Counted from the first letter of the stretch, positions 1-7,912 are shown. The stretch is 28,950 nucleotides of DNA from CALMUP01 sp035327305 (GCA_035327305.1 DAOLDL010000038.1:1-28950); one strand, 5' to 3'. A program made the numbers and translations. Notes: generated from the sequence alone by a model not told the origin.

Positions 1-55
1 AACCGAGGACACAAGGATTTTCAGTCCTTTGCTCTACCAACTGAGCTATCTGGCC
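1..55 (-). tRNA. tRNA-Phe (GAA), 3' end cut by the window edge
   Basis: On the minus strand the sequence starts GGCCAGA (acceptor arm) at position 55. It continues with a D-arm (stem GCTC/GAGC, loop AGTTGGTA), then an anticodon stem AAGGA/TCCTT around the loop CTGAAAA. Next come the variable loop GTGTC and the start of the T-stem, CTCGG. The anticodon GAA lies at positions 20-22, which gives phenylalanine. The last ~20 nt (T-loop, 3' acceptor strand and any CCA) lie before position 1. A strong sigma-70-like promoter lies just upstream, so the tRNA is probably transcribed separately from the protein genes behind it. Confidence 0.95.
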
Positions 56-72
56 GCAGGAGAAGTTGTGTG

Positions 73-100
73 ATACTAGAGAAATGAAGGATTTTGTCAA
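73..100 (-). promoter_or_regulatory. Candidate sigma-70 promoter for tRNA-Phe
   Basis: Read on the minus strand there is a perfect -35 box TTGACA (positions 100-95), a 16-bp spacer and a -10-like TAGTAT (78-73). This would start transcription near position 66, about 11 nt before the mature tRNA 5' end. The -35 box overlaps the TGA stop codon (99-97) of the upstream hypothetical gene. The assignment is by motif only. Confidence 0.55.
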
Positions 101-639
101 TCCGTTGATTTTTCGGGTTCAGGCGCTGGATTGGCCGGTTTTTCCGGACCGATCCCCAGCAATTCATTAACCTGCGCCTGCACTTCGCCGATCTGGTCCA
201 AGCGCAATTCGGGGTCGGGTATGGTAAATATCTCCCCGGTTTGCCGATGTTCATAAATCCGGATTTTGGTTCCATCATCTTTTCTCTGCACATCACGCTC
301 CACCAGAATTCTTTTTCGTTCCAGCATTACGGCGAGGATAAAAACAACTTCAATCCGCGAATAATCGTCGCGCGACATGAATTGGCGCAACAAGGTTTCG
401 ACCGTTTCTTTTTTCAAGGGTTCTTCCGCCGGCGGAGGCGGTGCAATGTAAACCGTGCGCCAATAACTCATGACATTTTCGCGCGGCATGTCACCCCAGC
501 AATCCGCGCTGACGTCGCGGCGCTCGTAATTTTCATCGCCACGCACCAAGCAGGAATATATTTTTTCCTGGTCGGCAAATGGTCGGCCACTTATCGCGCA
601 CTCGCGGGCGCGGCTTTTGATATCCCATTCCTGACTCAT
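97..639 (-). CDS. Conserved Cys-containing hypothetical protein (180 aa)
   Basis: Function unknown. I place the start at the ATG at 639 (MSQEWDIKSR...) because an AGGAA ribosome-binding site lies about 8 nt upstream; a longer open frame to 690 would run into the preceding TPR gene. The N-terminal ~50 residues carry three cysteines in the pattern CAISGRPF...YSCL...DVSADCW, which resembles a degenerate zinc-ribbon or treble-clef-like module. A Pro-rich segment (APPPPAEEP) follows. Then comes a helical region, VVFILAVMLERKRIL, and a Pro/Glu-rich C-terminus. From memory, proteins of this layout (a Cys module followed by FILA..L.RKR) recur in planctomycete and verrucomicrobial genomes without a known function. 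It sits 2 bp after the TPR gene, as the last gene of the ftsK-tol transcription unit. Confidence 0.8.
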   Translation of the reverse strand: MSQEWDIKSRARECAISGRPFADQEKIYSCLVRGDENYERRDVSADCWGDMPRENVMSYWRTVYIAPPPPAEEPLKKETVETLLRQFMSRDDYSRIEVVFILAVMLERKRILVERDVQRKDDGTKIRIYEHRQTGEIFTIPDPELRLDQIGEVQAQVNELLGIGPEKPANPAPEPEKSTD

Positions 640-641
640 AA

Positions 642-2996
642 TTATTCCTGTGTGTTTTCGCTCCACCGTTCCCTGGCACGCGCAGTCCATTCCGAATCCG
701 GATACCGTTCCTTCAACTCCTTGATCACACGATCGCGCTCCTTCGCCTGTTGTTGGGCATGCAACGCCCCGGCGGCGCGGTACAAACTTTCGGGTGTTAA
801 TTCAGCGTCGTCAAACAACAATCCCACACCAAGGTAATAGCGCGCGGCATCCGCCCATTCACCCAGGGCTTCGTGCGCCACGCCCAGCTTCAGGTATGCC
901 TTCGCACGGATATCCATCCAGGCATCATCCGACGCATGTTCGGCGGCGCGCGATAAACCGGCAACGGCAGGCCCGGGCTTTTTTTCCTCCAACGCAATTA
1001 ATCCCAAATGAAAATGGGAATCCGCGGTTTCCCGCGTACGAAGACCAAGTTCCGCCGCCGCACGGAACGCTGGACGCGCCGACTTGGCATCTTTGCGCGC
1101 CCACGCCGCCACCCCGGCGGTATACCAACCAACCTGACGCCAGGCCGGTGTCTCACCGGTTTCAGCGAGTCGCCGGCCCGCACGCTCCGCGTCCTCATAG
1201 GCTTGCTTTTCCAGGTTCCAGCGCGCAAGCCACTCCAACAACGGGGATGGCAACGTTCCGGCGGTTCCCGCGGAAATCAATTGATTCATCAACGCGGCGG
1301 CTTCGTCGTTGCGACCTTGTCGCTGGAGGACAGTTACCCGGCGATGTTGAATCTGACGCGCCAGCGAAATCGAAGGTTTTTGTTCGAGGGCAATCTGGTA
1401 GTGCCGGTCGGCCATTTCGAATTTTTCCGCCTTCTCAAAAAGCGTCGCCCGTAAAAAATGCGCCTCGGCCAGTAATCGCACGGCTGTTTTGTGTTTCAAC
1501 AATTGATCAAGTGACTTCGCCGCTTCATGGTCGCGGCCCAGCTCGACTTCAGCACGCGCCCGCCCCATCCACGCTTCATCGATGCGTGCATAATCGGGAA
1601 ACTGCGTGGTCACGTTTTGCCATGCCTGCACCGCCATTTCTGTTTTTCCCGCCCGCAAAGCGGCGGATGCGGCGGCCATGAAGGCATCGGCGGCCATGGG
1701 TGAAGCGGGATATTTTTCCGCGACCAGCATATAGGCTTCAGCGGCTTCCTCGATGCGGCCATCTTCCTCGGCCAACAACGCCAATTGATATGCGGCCGTT
1801 GGAGCCTGTTCCGAGTCCGGAAACTTCTTCACGAGGTCGCGGAAAACCTTCGCGGCGGCTTCATTTTTCCCCAATCCCCGCAAGGCGCCGGCCTTCATCC
1901 ACAACAATTGAAGTTCGGAATCCGGATACGAAGCGGCCAATTCGGACAATTCCAGCACCCGGGCATACTCCTGCTGTTGATAGGCCAGACCGCAGGCCTC
2001 AAATGCCGCAACGGGCGCCCATTCATGACCCGGGGCGGTTGCCAGAAATTCATCGTAAAACTTCAAGGCGGATGAAGCATCCCTGGCCCGGCGCTCAATA
2101 TTGGCGCGCAGGTACAACCAGACCGGGCGATCTTCCGGAGGCGCCGACTCAAGCCCGTTCACGGCCAGCACCCGGGCTTTTTCAAATTTGTCCGACAATA
2201 TGTGCGACCAGGCCGCTTCAAGGCGCGTGCGGACAATCCACGGATTCTCGGGCATTCCGGCCAGCAGTGTAAACAAACGGGAAGCCTCCTTCATGTCGCG
2301 AAGCCGGTATGCCAGCAACGCGGCTTTTGCGGCGGCTTCCGCACCCAGCGCCGGAGTTTCAGGGGTTGAAACAACTTGATTCAAGAGTTTGGCCATTTCA
2401 TCCGTTGAACCGCCGGATTGTTCCAGGATGTCGGCCAAGGCCACTCGTGCATAGTCGGCGTAAGGGGATGTCGGGTGACGGCTCAACATGCGGCGAAAAT
2501 TTCGGTCGGCATCCTTGAAGCGATCCATTCCGGAATAACACAGGCCCAGGTGATATAGCGATGCCGCCTCAATGTCAGCGGGCGGTTTTTGCTCGATCAG
2601 CTTTTGGAAGCGTCCGGCGGCATCGCGCAAACGTCCGGCCTGCCAGTCGAGTTCGGCGCGACGGAATGCGGCGCGATGAACAAACACGCTCTGCAGATGC
2701 TCATCCATCACCAGGTCATAGAAGATCACCGCATCGTTGGTCATGCCCAGACTGCGATAACATTCACCCAGACGAAACGCGGCAAGGTCGTGCATCTGCA
2801 TGGCGGTGTCGCTGGACAACAACGCCTTGTATTCGGGGATGGCCATTTCATACATTCCACGCCGGTAAAGTCCGTTGGCGAACAGCAAGCGCTCTTCGCT
2901 GTTCATGGCAAAGGTTGTGTCGGAGGCGAAAACCGCAAGCAGAAACAACAGCTTGCGAATCGGCGCGGAAGCAACGGTGGCGCGGAACCGCGTCAT
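642..2996 (-). CDS. Large exported TPR-repeat protein (784 aa), YbgF/CpoB-like role suggested by context
   Basis: The first ~30 residues form a basic, hydrophobic signal-like segment ending near DTTFA-M, so the protein is probably periplasmic. The rest is almost wholly tandem tetratricopeptide repeats. Typical helix pairs include LYRRGMYEMAIPEYKALL, AYQLALLAEEDGRIEEAAEAY and YLKLGVAHEALGEWADAARYY, with many intervening 'FPDSE/YPDSE' turns. The ATG overlaps the stop of the upstream ExbD/TolR gene by 4 bp (2993-2996), so the two are translationally coupled. TPR proteins next to TolQ/TolR usually support the envelope motor (CpoB/YbgF in Proteobacteria), but this one is about three times longer and I cannot assign a partner. 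No TolA, TolB or Pal is visible here. Confidence 0.88.
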   Translation of the reverse strand: MTRFRATVASAPIRKLLFLLAVFASDTTFAMNSEERLLFANGLYRRGMYEMAIPEYKALLSSDTAMQMHDLAAFRLGECYRSLGMTNDAVIFYDLVMDEHLQSVFVHRAAFRRAELDWQAGRLRDAAGRFQKLIEQKPPADIEAASLYHLGLCYSGMDRFKDADRNFRRMLSRHPTSPYADYARVALADILEQSGGSTDEMAKLLNQVVSTPETPALGAEAAAKAALLAYRLRDMKEASRLFTLLAGMPENPWIVRTRLEAAWSHILSDKFEKARVLAVNGLESAPPEDRPVWLYLRANIERRARDASSALKFYDEFLATAPGHEWAPVAAFEACGLAYQQQEYARVLELSELAASYPDSELQLLWMKAGALRGLGKNEAAAKVFRDLVKKFPDSEQAPTAAYQLALLAEEDGRIEEAAEAYMLVAEKYPASPMAADAFMAAASAALRAGKTEMAVQAWQNVTTQFPDYARIDEAWMGRARAEVELGRDHEAAKSLDQLLKHKTAVRLLAEAHFLRATLFEKAEKFEMADRHYQIALEQKPSISLARQIQHRRVTVLQRQGRNDEAAALMNQLISAGTAGTLPSPLLEWLARWNLEKQAYEDAERAGRRLAETGETPAWRQVGWYTAGVAAWARKDAKSARPAFRAAAELGLRTRETADSHFHLGLIALEEKKPGPAVAGLSRAAEHASDDAWMDIRAKAYLKLGVAHEALGEWADAARYYLGVGLLFDDAELTPESLYRAAGALHAQQQAKERDRVIKELKERYPDSEWTARARERWSENTQE

Positions 2997-3412
2997 CGCC
3001 CGTCCGGCACTCCGGTTGCAAAGGAAATGTTCCAGATATCGGCCTGCCGGCAGTAATCAAGCACACGAATTACATGATCGTATTCGGTCGAGCGATCGGC
3101 GCGGAGCAGAACCGGCTGTCCAGGAAAAAGCCCGGCGAGCCGCTTCAGCATGGACCCCAGTTCATCTCCGGGAAGTTCGCGGCCGTTAACCACGACGCGT
3201 CCGTCGGCATGTAAATTCAAGATGATTTCGCCGGGAAGCCGTTGGGGCAGTTGCCCGGTGCGGGCGGTGGGAAGCGTGATGTCGATTTCCGTTTCCCATT
3301 GGGCATACAACTGACTGGTCACGAAAAAACAGAGCAACAGGAACACGACATCGATCATCGGCGTCATTTGGAACCCGGGGGATTCCGGTTTTTGACGGGC
3401 GCGGAACTTCAT
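2993..3412 (-). CDS. ExbD/TolR-family biopolymer transport protein
   Basis: A protein of 139 aa, the usual length for ExbD/TolR. After a short basic cytoplasmic N-terminus comes one membrane helix (about residues 16-35) with the family hallmark MTPMIDVVFLLLCFF, in which Asp21 is the proton-carrying residue of the ion channel. The periplasmic domain follows, with the conserved pattern of DGRVVVNGREL, PVLLRADRSTEY and VLDYCRQADI. With the ExbB/TolQ partner encoded immediately upstream it should form a proton-driven motor that energises an outer-membrane process. It overlaps tolQ/exbB and the TPR gene by 4 bp each. An AGGAG lies 12 nt before the ATG. Sequence alone does not separate TolR from ExbD. 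Confidence 0.93.
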   Translation of the reverse strand: MKFRARQKPESPGFQMTPMIDVVFLLLCFFVTSQLYAQWETEIDITLPTARTGQLPQRLPGEIILNLHADGRVVVNGRELPGDELGSMLKRLAGLFPGQPVLLRADRSTEYDHVIRVLDYCRQADIWNISFATGVPDGR

Positions 3413-4125
3413 CGGGGCGCATGCTCCTGCATTTCCGAAGCCAGCTCGGCGGCGGCGCCTTCCAATTCAGAAATCAAACGTGATGAACGCCCGCGGAAGT
3501 AGGCGTAAGCAACCATGGCGGGAATCGCCACAATCAAACCGGCGATGGTGGTGACCAGCGCCTGGGCCACGCCTTCGGCCAATTCGAGCGGACGGGCGCG
3601 CGCCATATCAAGCGCAACGGAATTAAACGCGCGCAACATACCCATGACGGTGCCGAGCAAACCGATCATGGGGGCGATGATGGCGATGTCGAGCAGGTAC
3701 TGGGTCTGGTTCTGAATCAATGTGGCCTGGCGACCGCCCTCACCCTCCATGGTTTCGCGCAACAAACCTATATCGGTTGAACCCACCCGCAATTTGTGCC
3801 GTACCGCGGCCAGGGTAATCGAGGCCAGGGCGCAAGGGCGTGACAGGCAGGTTTTTTCCGCGGCGTCAAAATCGCCCCGGCGCAAGTTCTCCCGAAGTTT
3901 TTCGATCAGGGCGCCGGGAATAATTTGTTCACGACGCAGAACCAGCGCGAAATAAACGACCATGGCAAAGCCGATTACGGACATGCCGGCAAGCACATAC
4001 ACCAGGGTTCCGCCGGCATCAATAATCTGACGCCATGTCATGCCGTCAACAGCCGCCTCCTCGCCGAAAGCCGTCGTGAGTTGCAAAAGCCAGGCCGCGC
4101 CAATCCATGCACAAAACTTTTTCAT
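3409..4125 (-). CDS. MotA/TolQ/ExbB proton channel family protein
   Basis: A protein of 238 aa. Residues 1-21 (MKKFCAWIGAAWLLQLTTAFG) look like a cleavable signal peptide, as in many ExbB proteins. The first true membrane helix is at about 38-62 (LVYVLAGMSVIGFAMVVYFAL). Two further helices lie in the C-terminal MotA_ExbB domain, around IAIIAPMIGLLGTVMGML and VTTIAGLIVAIPAMVAYAYF; both are typical of the family. It forms the stator/channel with the TolR/ExbD protein whose gene overlaps its 3' end by 4 bp. The start follows a 48-bp gap after pgsA with only a weak GGATG ribosome-binding site. Confidence 0.93.
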   Translation of the reverse strand: MKKFCAWIGAAWLLQLTTAFGEEAAVDGMTWRQIIDAGGTLVYVLAGMSVIGFAMVVYFALVLRREQIIPGALIEKLRENLRRGDFDAAEKTCLSRPCALASITLAAVRHKLRVGSTDIGLLRETMEGEGGRQATLIQNQTQYLLDIAIIAPMIGLLGTVMGMLRAFNSVALDMARARPLELAEGVAQALVTTIAGLIVAIPAMVAYAYFRGRSSRLISELEGAAAELASEMQEHAPR

Positions 4126-4173
4126 CTTATATCATCCATTCATTTAATCTTTCAAATCCGATCCGCGAAACGT

Positions 4174-4821
4174 TTACCGGCGGGTGATCAAATCGCGGTG
4201 CTGGCTGAAATACAGGAAACCCGAAGCCACCGTAATCAAAGCCACGCCCAACGAAAGCGCATGCGCGGCATAAATAAAAACAAAATCGAACCGGGCCAAT
4301 TCATCCGCGCCGGCGCGACCGATAAAATCATAGCGGTAAGACAAGCCGATAAGCAGAATCACAATGCCGACAATCTGCCAAACGGTTTTGTGTTTTCCCC
4401 ACTTTCCGGCGGAGATCACCACGCCTTTGTTTACGGCGAGAAGCCGCAACCCGGTAACCATGAATTCGCGGGAAATAATGACCACGGTTATCCATGCCGG
4501 AACCAGCGGCACCAATTCCACGCCGCCAACCCACACGCCCTGATGCAGAAACGTGCCGGGATGGGCAAAGGAAATTTCGGCAAAACTTACAAAGGCGGCG
4601 CACACCATGACCTTATCCGTCAGCGGATCCATCAACTGGCCAAATGACGTGACCATGTTGTATTTGCGCGCGATATGACCATCAAGAAAGTCGGTGATGC
4701 CGGCGATTGCGAATATCAGAAGCGCCAGACTTTTGCTGTAGGGAAACGACAGGGTCAGCAGGATCATGATCAATCCGGCGAGAAACAATCGACTGATGGT
4801 CAGCATATTGGGAAGGTTCAT
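4174..4821 (-). CDS. pgsA: CDP-diacylglycerol--glycerol-3-phosphate 3-phosphatidyltransferase
   Basis: A protein of 215 aa from the CDP-alcohol phosphatidyltransferase superfamily. It carries the full signature DGx2ARx8Gx3Dx3D as DGHIAR...G(QLM)D(PLT)D at about residues 48-72, so all metal- and substrate-binding aspartates are present. Several membrane helices follow. It catalyses the first committed step of phosphatidylglycerol synthesis in the inner membrane. The start ATG at 4821 has a strong GGAGGA ribosome-binding site 9 nt upstream and overlaps the rodZ-like stop by 4 bp. The order ftsK/spoIIIE - rodZ-like - pgsA is the same synteny seen in Firmicutes (spoIIIE...ymfM-pgsA), which supports both neighbour calls. 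An insert of about 20 residues after the signature (SFAHPGTFLHQGVWVGG) is slightly longer than in E. coli PgsA. Confidence 0.93.
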   Translation of the reverse strand: MNLPNMLTISRLFLAGLIMILLTLSFPYSKSLALLIFAIAGITDFLDGHIARKYNMVTSFGQLMDPLTDKVMVCAAFVSFAEISFAHPGTFLHQGVWVGGVELVPLVPAWITVVIISREFMVTGLRLLAVNKGVVISAGKWGKHKTVWQIVGIVILLIGLSYRYDFIGRAGADELARFDFVFIYAAHALSLGVALITVASGFLYFSQHRDLITRR

Positions 4822-5378
4822 GGTTGCGCGTCCTCCGTGCGGGGCAATTCAAGATATCGAACCGGCGTCTCTTTCATGATTGCCCGTTGATCAAGCAGTT
4901 GCTGATCGCGCGCGCGGTCCTCCCGGGCGCTGGAAACCATCCGGCTTGTGCAACGAAACATACTTACCAGCAAGAACACAATCACCAGCGCGACGATCAA
5001 CCGGGGTAGCTGTGGCAAAAGTTCCTTTTTGATCTTTTCCACTGTGGATATCTGTTCCTCCCGGCCACCTGTAGATTCCACGGCCTGATCTGAATCGTAT
5101 CGCTCGGAAGACGCAGAGGGGGCGGACCTTTCCTCGGCGGGCGCGTTCAAGTGGCGGTCAACATACTCCTGCACCAGTGGCGCGGGATCAAGTCCCAGCA
5201 ATCCGGCGTAGATTCGAATAAAGCCCTTGGCATAGGTCGGCGCCGGCATGCGGCTGAAATCATCATTTTCCATCATTTCGAGATGCTGGATTTTTATGCG
5301 CGTCAATGCGGCGGCGCGCGAAAGCGTCATTTTTTTACGCTCGCGGGCGACCCGGAATTTCTGGCCCATGCTGTCCAT
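4818..5378 (-). CDS. RodZ-like helix-turn-helix membrane protein, short form
   Basis: A protein of 186 aa. Residues 4-75 form a Cro/C1-type HTH of the RodZ class (GQKFRVARERKKMTLSRAAA ... FSRMPAPTYAKGFIRIYAGLLG), including the P(T/Y)xKGFIRxYA segment typical of RodZ. A polar linker follows, then one membrane helix at about 135-153 (LPRLIVALVIVFLLVSMF). Only ~30 charged residues follow the helix, so the usual periplasmic DUF4115 domain is missing. RodZ links MreB to the cell-wall elongation machinery. I chose the first Met rather than Met4 because AAGGAA lies ~13 nt before it. It is 2 bp after ftsK and overlaps pgsA by 4 bp. Confidence 0.85.
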   Translation of the reverse strand: MDSMGQKFRVARERKKMTLSRAAALTRIKIQHLEMMENDDFSRMPAPTYAKGFIRIYAGLLGLDPAPLVQEYVDRHLNAPAEERSAPSASSERYDSDQAVESTGGREEQISTVEKIKKELLPQLPRLIVALVIVFLLVSMFRCTSRMVSSAREDRARDQQLLDQRAIMKETPVRYLELPRTEDAQP

Positions 5379-5380
5379 GA

Positions 5381-7750
5381 CTACGTGTTGTTTCCTTCTT
5401 CAGAATGCGCCGGCACCTCTCCATCCAAATCAATCAGAATTTCCCGGGGATCGGAGCCTTGCGCGGGTCCGACAATTCCTTTTTCCTCAAGGATGTCCAT
5501 AATGCGGGCCGCTCGGGTATAACCGATTCGCAACCGGCGCTGTAACGATGATGTGGAAGCCCGCTTGGTCTGACGGATAATTTCGATGGCGGCTTCGAGC
5601 AGGTCGTCATTTTCCTCCATCTCCGGCAGGTCGGCGGCGGCGCTTTCGATCTTCTCCTTGATCGCGGTTTCGAAGACCGGCTGATGCCCCTGCTGTTTGA
5701 TGAAATCCACGACGCGGTGGATTTCCCCGTCGCTTGTGAACGTGCCTTGGGCGCGAATCAGCTTGCCGCTACCCGGCGAAAGGAAAAGCATGTCGCCCTT
5801 GCCCAGCAACTTGTCGGCGCCGGCGGCGTCAAGAATGGTTCGGCTATCCACTTTCTGCGCCACCTGGAATGAAATGCGGGCCGGGAAATTCGCCTTGATG
5901 GTTCCGGTGATGACATTGACCGAAGGTCGCTGGGTGGCGATGATCATGTGGATGCCGGTCGCGCGCGACAATTGGGCAAGGCGCGCAATGTAGTTTTCCA
6001 CTTCGGCCTGCGCCACCATCATCAGATCGGCCAACTCATCGATGACAATGACTATATAAGGAAGGCGATCCGGCGTCTTGTCGTCGGCGGGTGGCGGCGG
6101 CGCGCCGGTCACCGCATCCCCGGCAAAAAGCTCTTCCTGTTTTACCAGCGGCCGGTTGTTGTACCCCTTGATGTGGCGGACATTCACTTTGGCAAACAAT
6201 TTGTAACGGCGCTCCATTTCGCTGATGGCCCAGCGCAATCCGTGACTGACTTTTTTGGGGTCGGTGATGACCGGCACGACCAGATGCGGCAACGTATTGT
6301 AATTGGAAAATTCGACAATTTTGGGGTCGACCAACATCAACTTCATTTCGTCGGGCGTACGCGCCATGAGCAACCCGGTAAGGATGGAATTCATGCAGAC
6401 CGTTTTTCCGGCGCCGGTTGCTCCGGCGATCAGCATGTGCGGCATGTCGGCCAGATCGGCGACGAGCACATGACCTCCCACATCCTTGCCCAACGCGAGC
6501 GGAAGCGCGGCCTTTCCGCTTCGCCAATAATTACTTTCGATGATTTCGCGGAAAAAGACCGTGGTTGTGGTGCTGTTGGGAATTTCAATTCCCACAACGC
6601 CTTTGCCGGGAATCGGGGCTTGTACGCGAATGCTTTCCGCCTTCATGGCCAGGGCGATGTTATTACTCAAGCCGGTGATTTTCTCGACGCGTACCCCGGC
6701 GGCGGGAAGCAATTCGTATCGGGTAACCACGGGGCCACGCTCCACATTGGTCACTTCAACTTCGACATCAAATTCCGCCAGCGTTTCTTTCAGCAACTCC
6801 GCGCTGATATGCAAATCACCGGGTGCATCGGTCAATACGGCGGTGTGCGGTGGGTCCAACAGCGCAATCGACGGCAACTGATACCCCGTGGCGCTGACCG
6901 GTGGTGGTGGCGGAGGCTCGGGGGGAGGCGCAGGTTTTTCCTTGGGTTTGCGCTCAAAGAAAGGTTTCGGTTTGGGCGGCGGTGGTTCGGGCGGCGGCGG
7001 TTCGGGTTCCGGCTCGATGGCCACGATCTCTTCGGCAGGTTCCTCCCTGGCTTTACGAACCGTTTTGACTTTCGCCTTCATCGAATCTTCGATCTGACGG
7101 CGACGCCGGGCAATTTCCTTTTCCTCTTCTTCAAGTTGTTGGCGGCGATCCATGCGGCTTCTCCGCCACTCATCAACTTTTTCCGCGAGCGTTTTGAAAA
7201 GGCTGGTGATTCTTCCCCACAGTACCACCGGATGGACCTCCATGAGCATGATGAGGCTGATGAACAGCAAGGCCACGGCCAAAATGGCCGCCCCTATTGC
7301 GCCAATCAATCCAACGAGAATGCGTTGTGTCAGGATGGTGCCAATCATGCCACCGGTAAAACCGAGGTTCAGGTGTTCAGAGGCGGAGCGCCAGCCTTCG
7401 GGATTCAACTCCAAAAGCATGGTTGCCGACAACATCAACACCACCAGCCAGGCAATCCGGCGCCCCATCCCGACATCCGGTTTCAACAAGGTGGCTAGAC
7501 CGAGATAGAGAAGCCCGACCGGAATCAGATAACCGGCGACGCCCAAGGCGGAGAACAACACATACGATATCCATGCCCCCACCGGGCCGATGAAGTTTGC
7601 CGGGGGATCGTTGGGCGGAGTTTGAAGGGATGAAATATCGCGCCACTCATACGAAACCATGCCCAGAAAACATAGCGCGGCCAGGGCGATCAGCATAATA
7701 CTGCCCGCTTCCTGCCATCCCGACCTCAACGTTTCCTTTTTAACCGCCAT
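5381..7750 (-). CDS. ftsK: DNA translocase FtsK/SpoIIIE
   Basis: A protein of 789 aa, close to SpoIIIE length. Four or five membrane helices occupy residues ~17-175. A charged coiled segment (DRRQQLEEEEKEIARRRRQ) and a Pro/Glu-rich linker with repeated PEPP/PPPP runs follow, at about 240-300. The motor domain has a Walker A GATGAGKT (~440-448) and a Walker B VIVIDELADLMM (~565-575). The C-terminal winged-helix gamma domain (~715-785; AIEIIRQTKRASTSSLQRRL, YTRAARIMDILEEKGIVG) reads KOPS/SRS-type DNA orientation signals. The protein pumps chromosome ends through the division septum and activates XerCD. The ATG has no Shine-Dalgarno; a good promoter ends only a few bases before it, so the mRNA may be leaderless. 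It is the first gene of the minus-strand unit. Confidence 0.96.
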   Translation of the reverse strand: MAVKKETLRSGWQEAGSIMLIALAALCFLGMVSYEWRDISSLQTPPNDPPANFIGPVGAWISYVLFSALGVAGYLIPVGLLYLGLATLLKPDVGMGRRIAWLVVLMLSATMLLELNPEGWRSASEHLNLGFTGGMIGTILTQRILVGLIGAIGAAILAVALLFISLIMLMEVHPVVLWGRITSLFKTLAEKVDEWRRSRMDRRQQLEEEEKEIARRRRQIEDSMKAKVKTVRKAREEPAEEIVAIEPEPEPPPPEPPPPKPKPFFERKPKEKPAPPPEPPPPPPVSATGYQLPSIALLDPPHTAVLTDAPGDLHISAELLKETLAEFDVEVEVTNVERGPVVTRYELLPAAGVRVEKITGLSNNIALAMKAESIRVQAPIPGKGVVGIEIPNSTTTTVFFREIIESNYWRSGKAALPLALGKDVGGHVLVADLADMPHMLIAGATGAGKTVCMNSILTGLLMARTPDEMKLMLVDPKIVEFSNYNTLPHLVVPVITDPKKVSHGLRWAISEMERRYKLFAKVNVRHIKGYNNRPLVKQEELFAGDAVTGAPPPPADDKTPDRLPYIVIVIDELADLMMVAQAEVENYIARLAQLSRATGIHMIIATQRPSVNVITGTIKANFPARISFQVAQKVDSRTILDAAGADKLLGKGDMLFLSPGSGKLIRAQGTFTSDGEIHRVVDFIKQQGHQPVFETAIKEKIESAAADLPEMEENDDLLEAAIEIIRQTKRASTSSLQRRLRIGYTRAARIMDILEEKGIVGPAQGSDPREILIDLDGEVPAHSEEGNNT

Positions 7751-7758
7751 TGCTCAAT

Positions 7759-7788
7759 GTTATAGCCGTGCTTAATGCAAAATTTCAA
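7759..7788 (-). promoter_or_regulatory. Candidate ftsK promoter placing the start of transcription at the ATG
   Basis: On the minus strand TTGAAA (7788-7783), an 18-bp spacer and TATAAC (7764-7759) make a near-consensus sigma-70 promoter. The expected start of transcription (~6-7 nt downstream) is about 7753-7750, on or just before the ftsK ATG at 7750. Together with the lack of any Shine-Dalgarno sequence, this suggests a leaderless or nearly leaderless ftsK mRNA. By motif only. Confidence 0.5.
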
Positions 7789-7810
7789 CAATTGCTTCAT
7801 TGCACCATAA

Positions 7811-7827
7811 TTGCATCCCAGATGCAA
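7811..7827. promoter_or_regulatory. Perfect palindrome, candidate operator
   Basis: TTGCATC-CCA-GATGCAA: two perfect 7-bp arms around a 3-bp centre. It lies about 23 bp upstream of the ftsK -35 box and about 180 bp before the divergent stress-protein promoter. The motif ATTGC also occurs at 7791 and 7799, between the palindrome and the promoter. The geometry fits a dimeric regulator site. No T-tract follows, so it is unlikely to be a terminator. The cognate regulator is unknown. Confidence 0.4.
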
Positions 7828-7912
7828 CAAGGCGTTGGGGCTGACTACACTCAATCTCTGCACTTCCTTTTGGAACCACCCCACAGGCCATCAAGCCCGC
7901 TTTCGTTACACA

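Noticed and set aside
640..690. Longer N-terminus (17 residues) for the Cys-containing hypothetical protein
   Set aside because: It would overlap the TPR gene, while the ATG at 639 has an AGGAA at the right distance and a 2-bp junction typical of this operon.
4125..4155. TTGAAA-18-TATAAG just before the tolQ/exbB start as a promoter
   Set aside because: The -10-like box touches the ATG, so transcription would begin inside the signal-peptide codons needed for this protein; a weak ribosome-binding site (GGATG) fits read-through from pgsA better.
6890..7030. GGT/GGC-rich stretch resembling a coding minisatellite
   Set aside because: It is the codon pattern of the Pro/Glu-rich linker of FtsK, which is normally low-complexity in this family.
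5948..7498. A 516-codon open frame on the plus strand, antisense to ftsK
   Set aside because: It is the complement of a well-supported ftsK. Its sequence is dominated by runs such as GRRWFGRRRFGF that mirror the Pro-rich linker, and it has no ribosome-binding site or recognisable domain.
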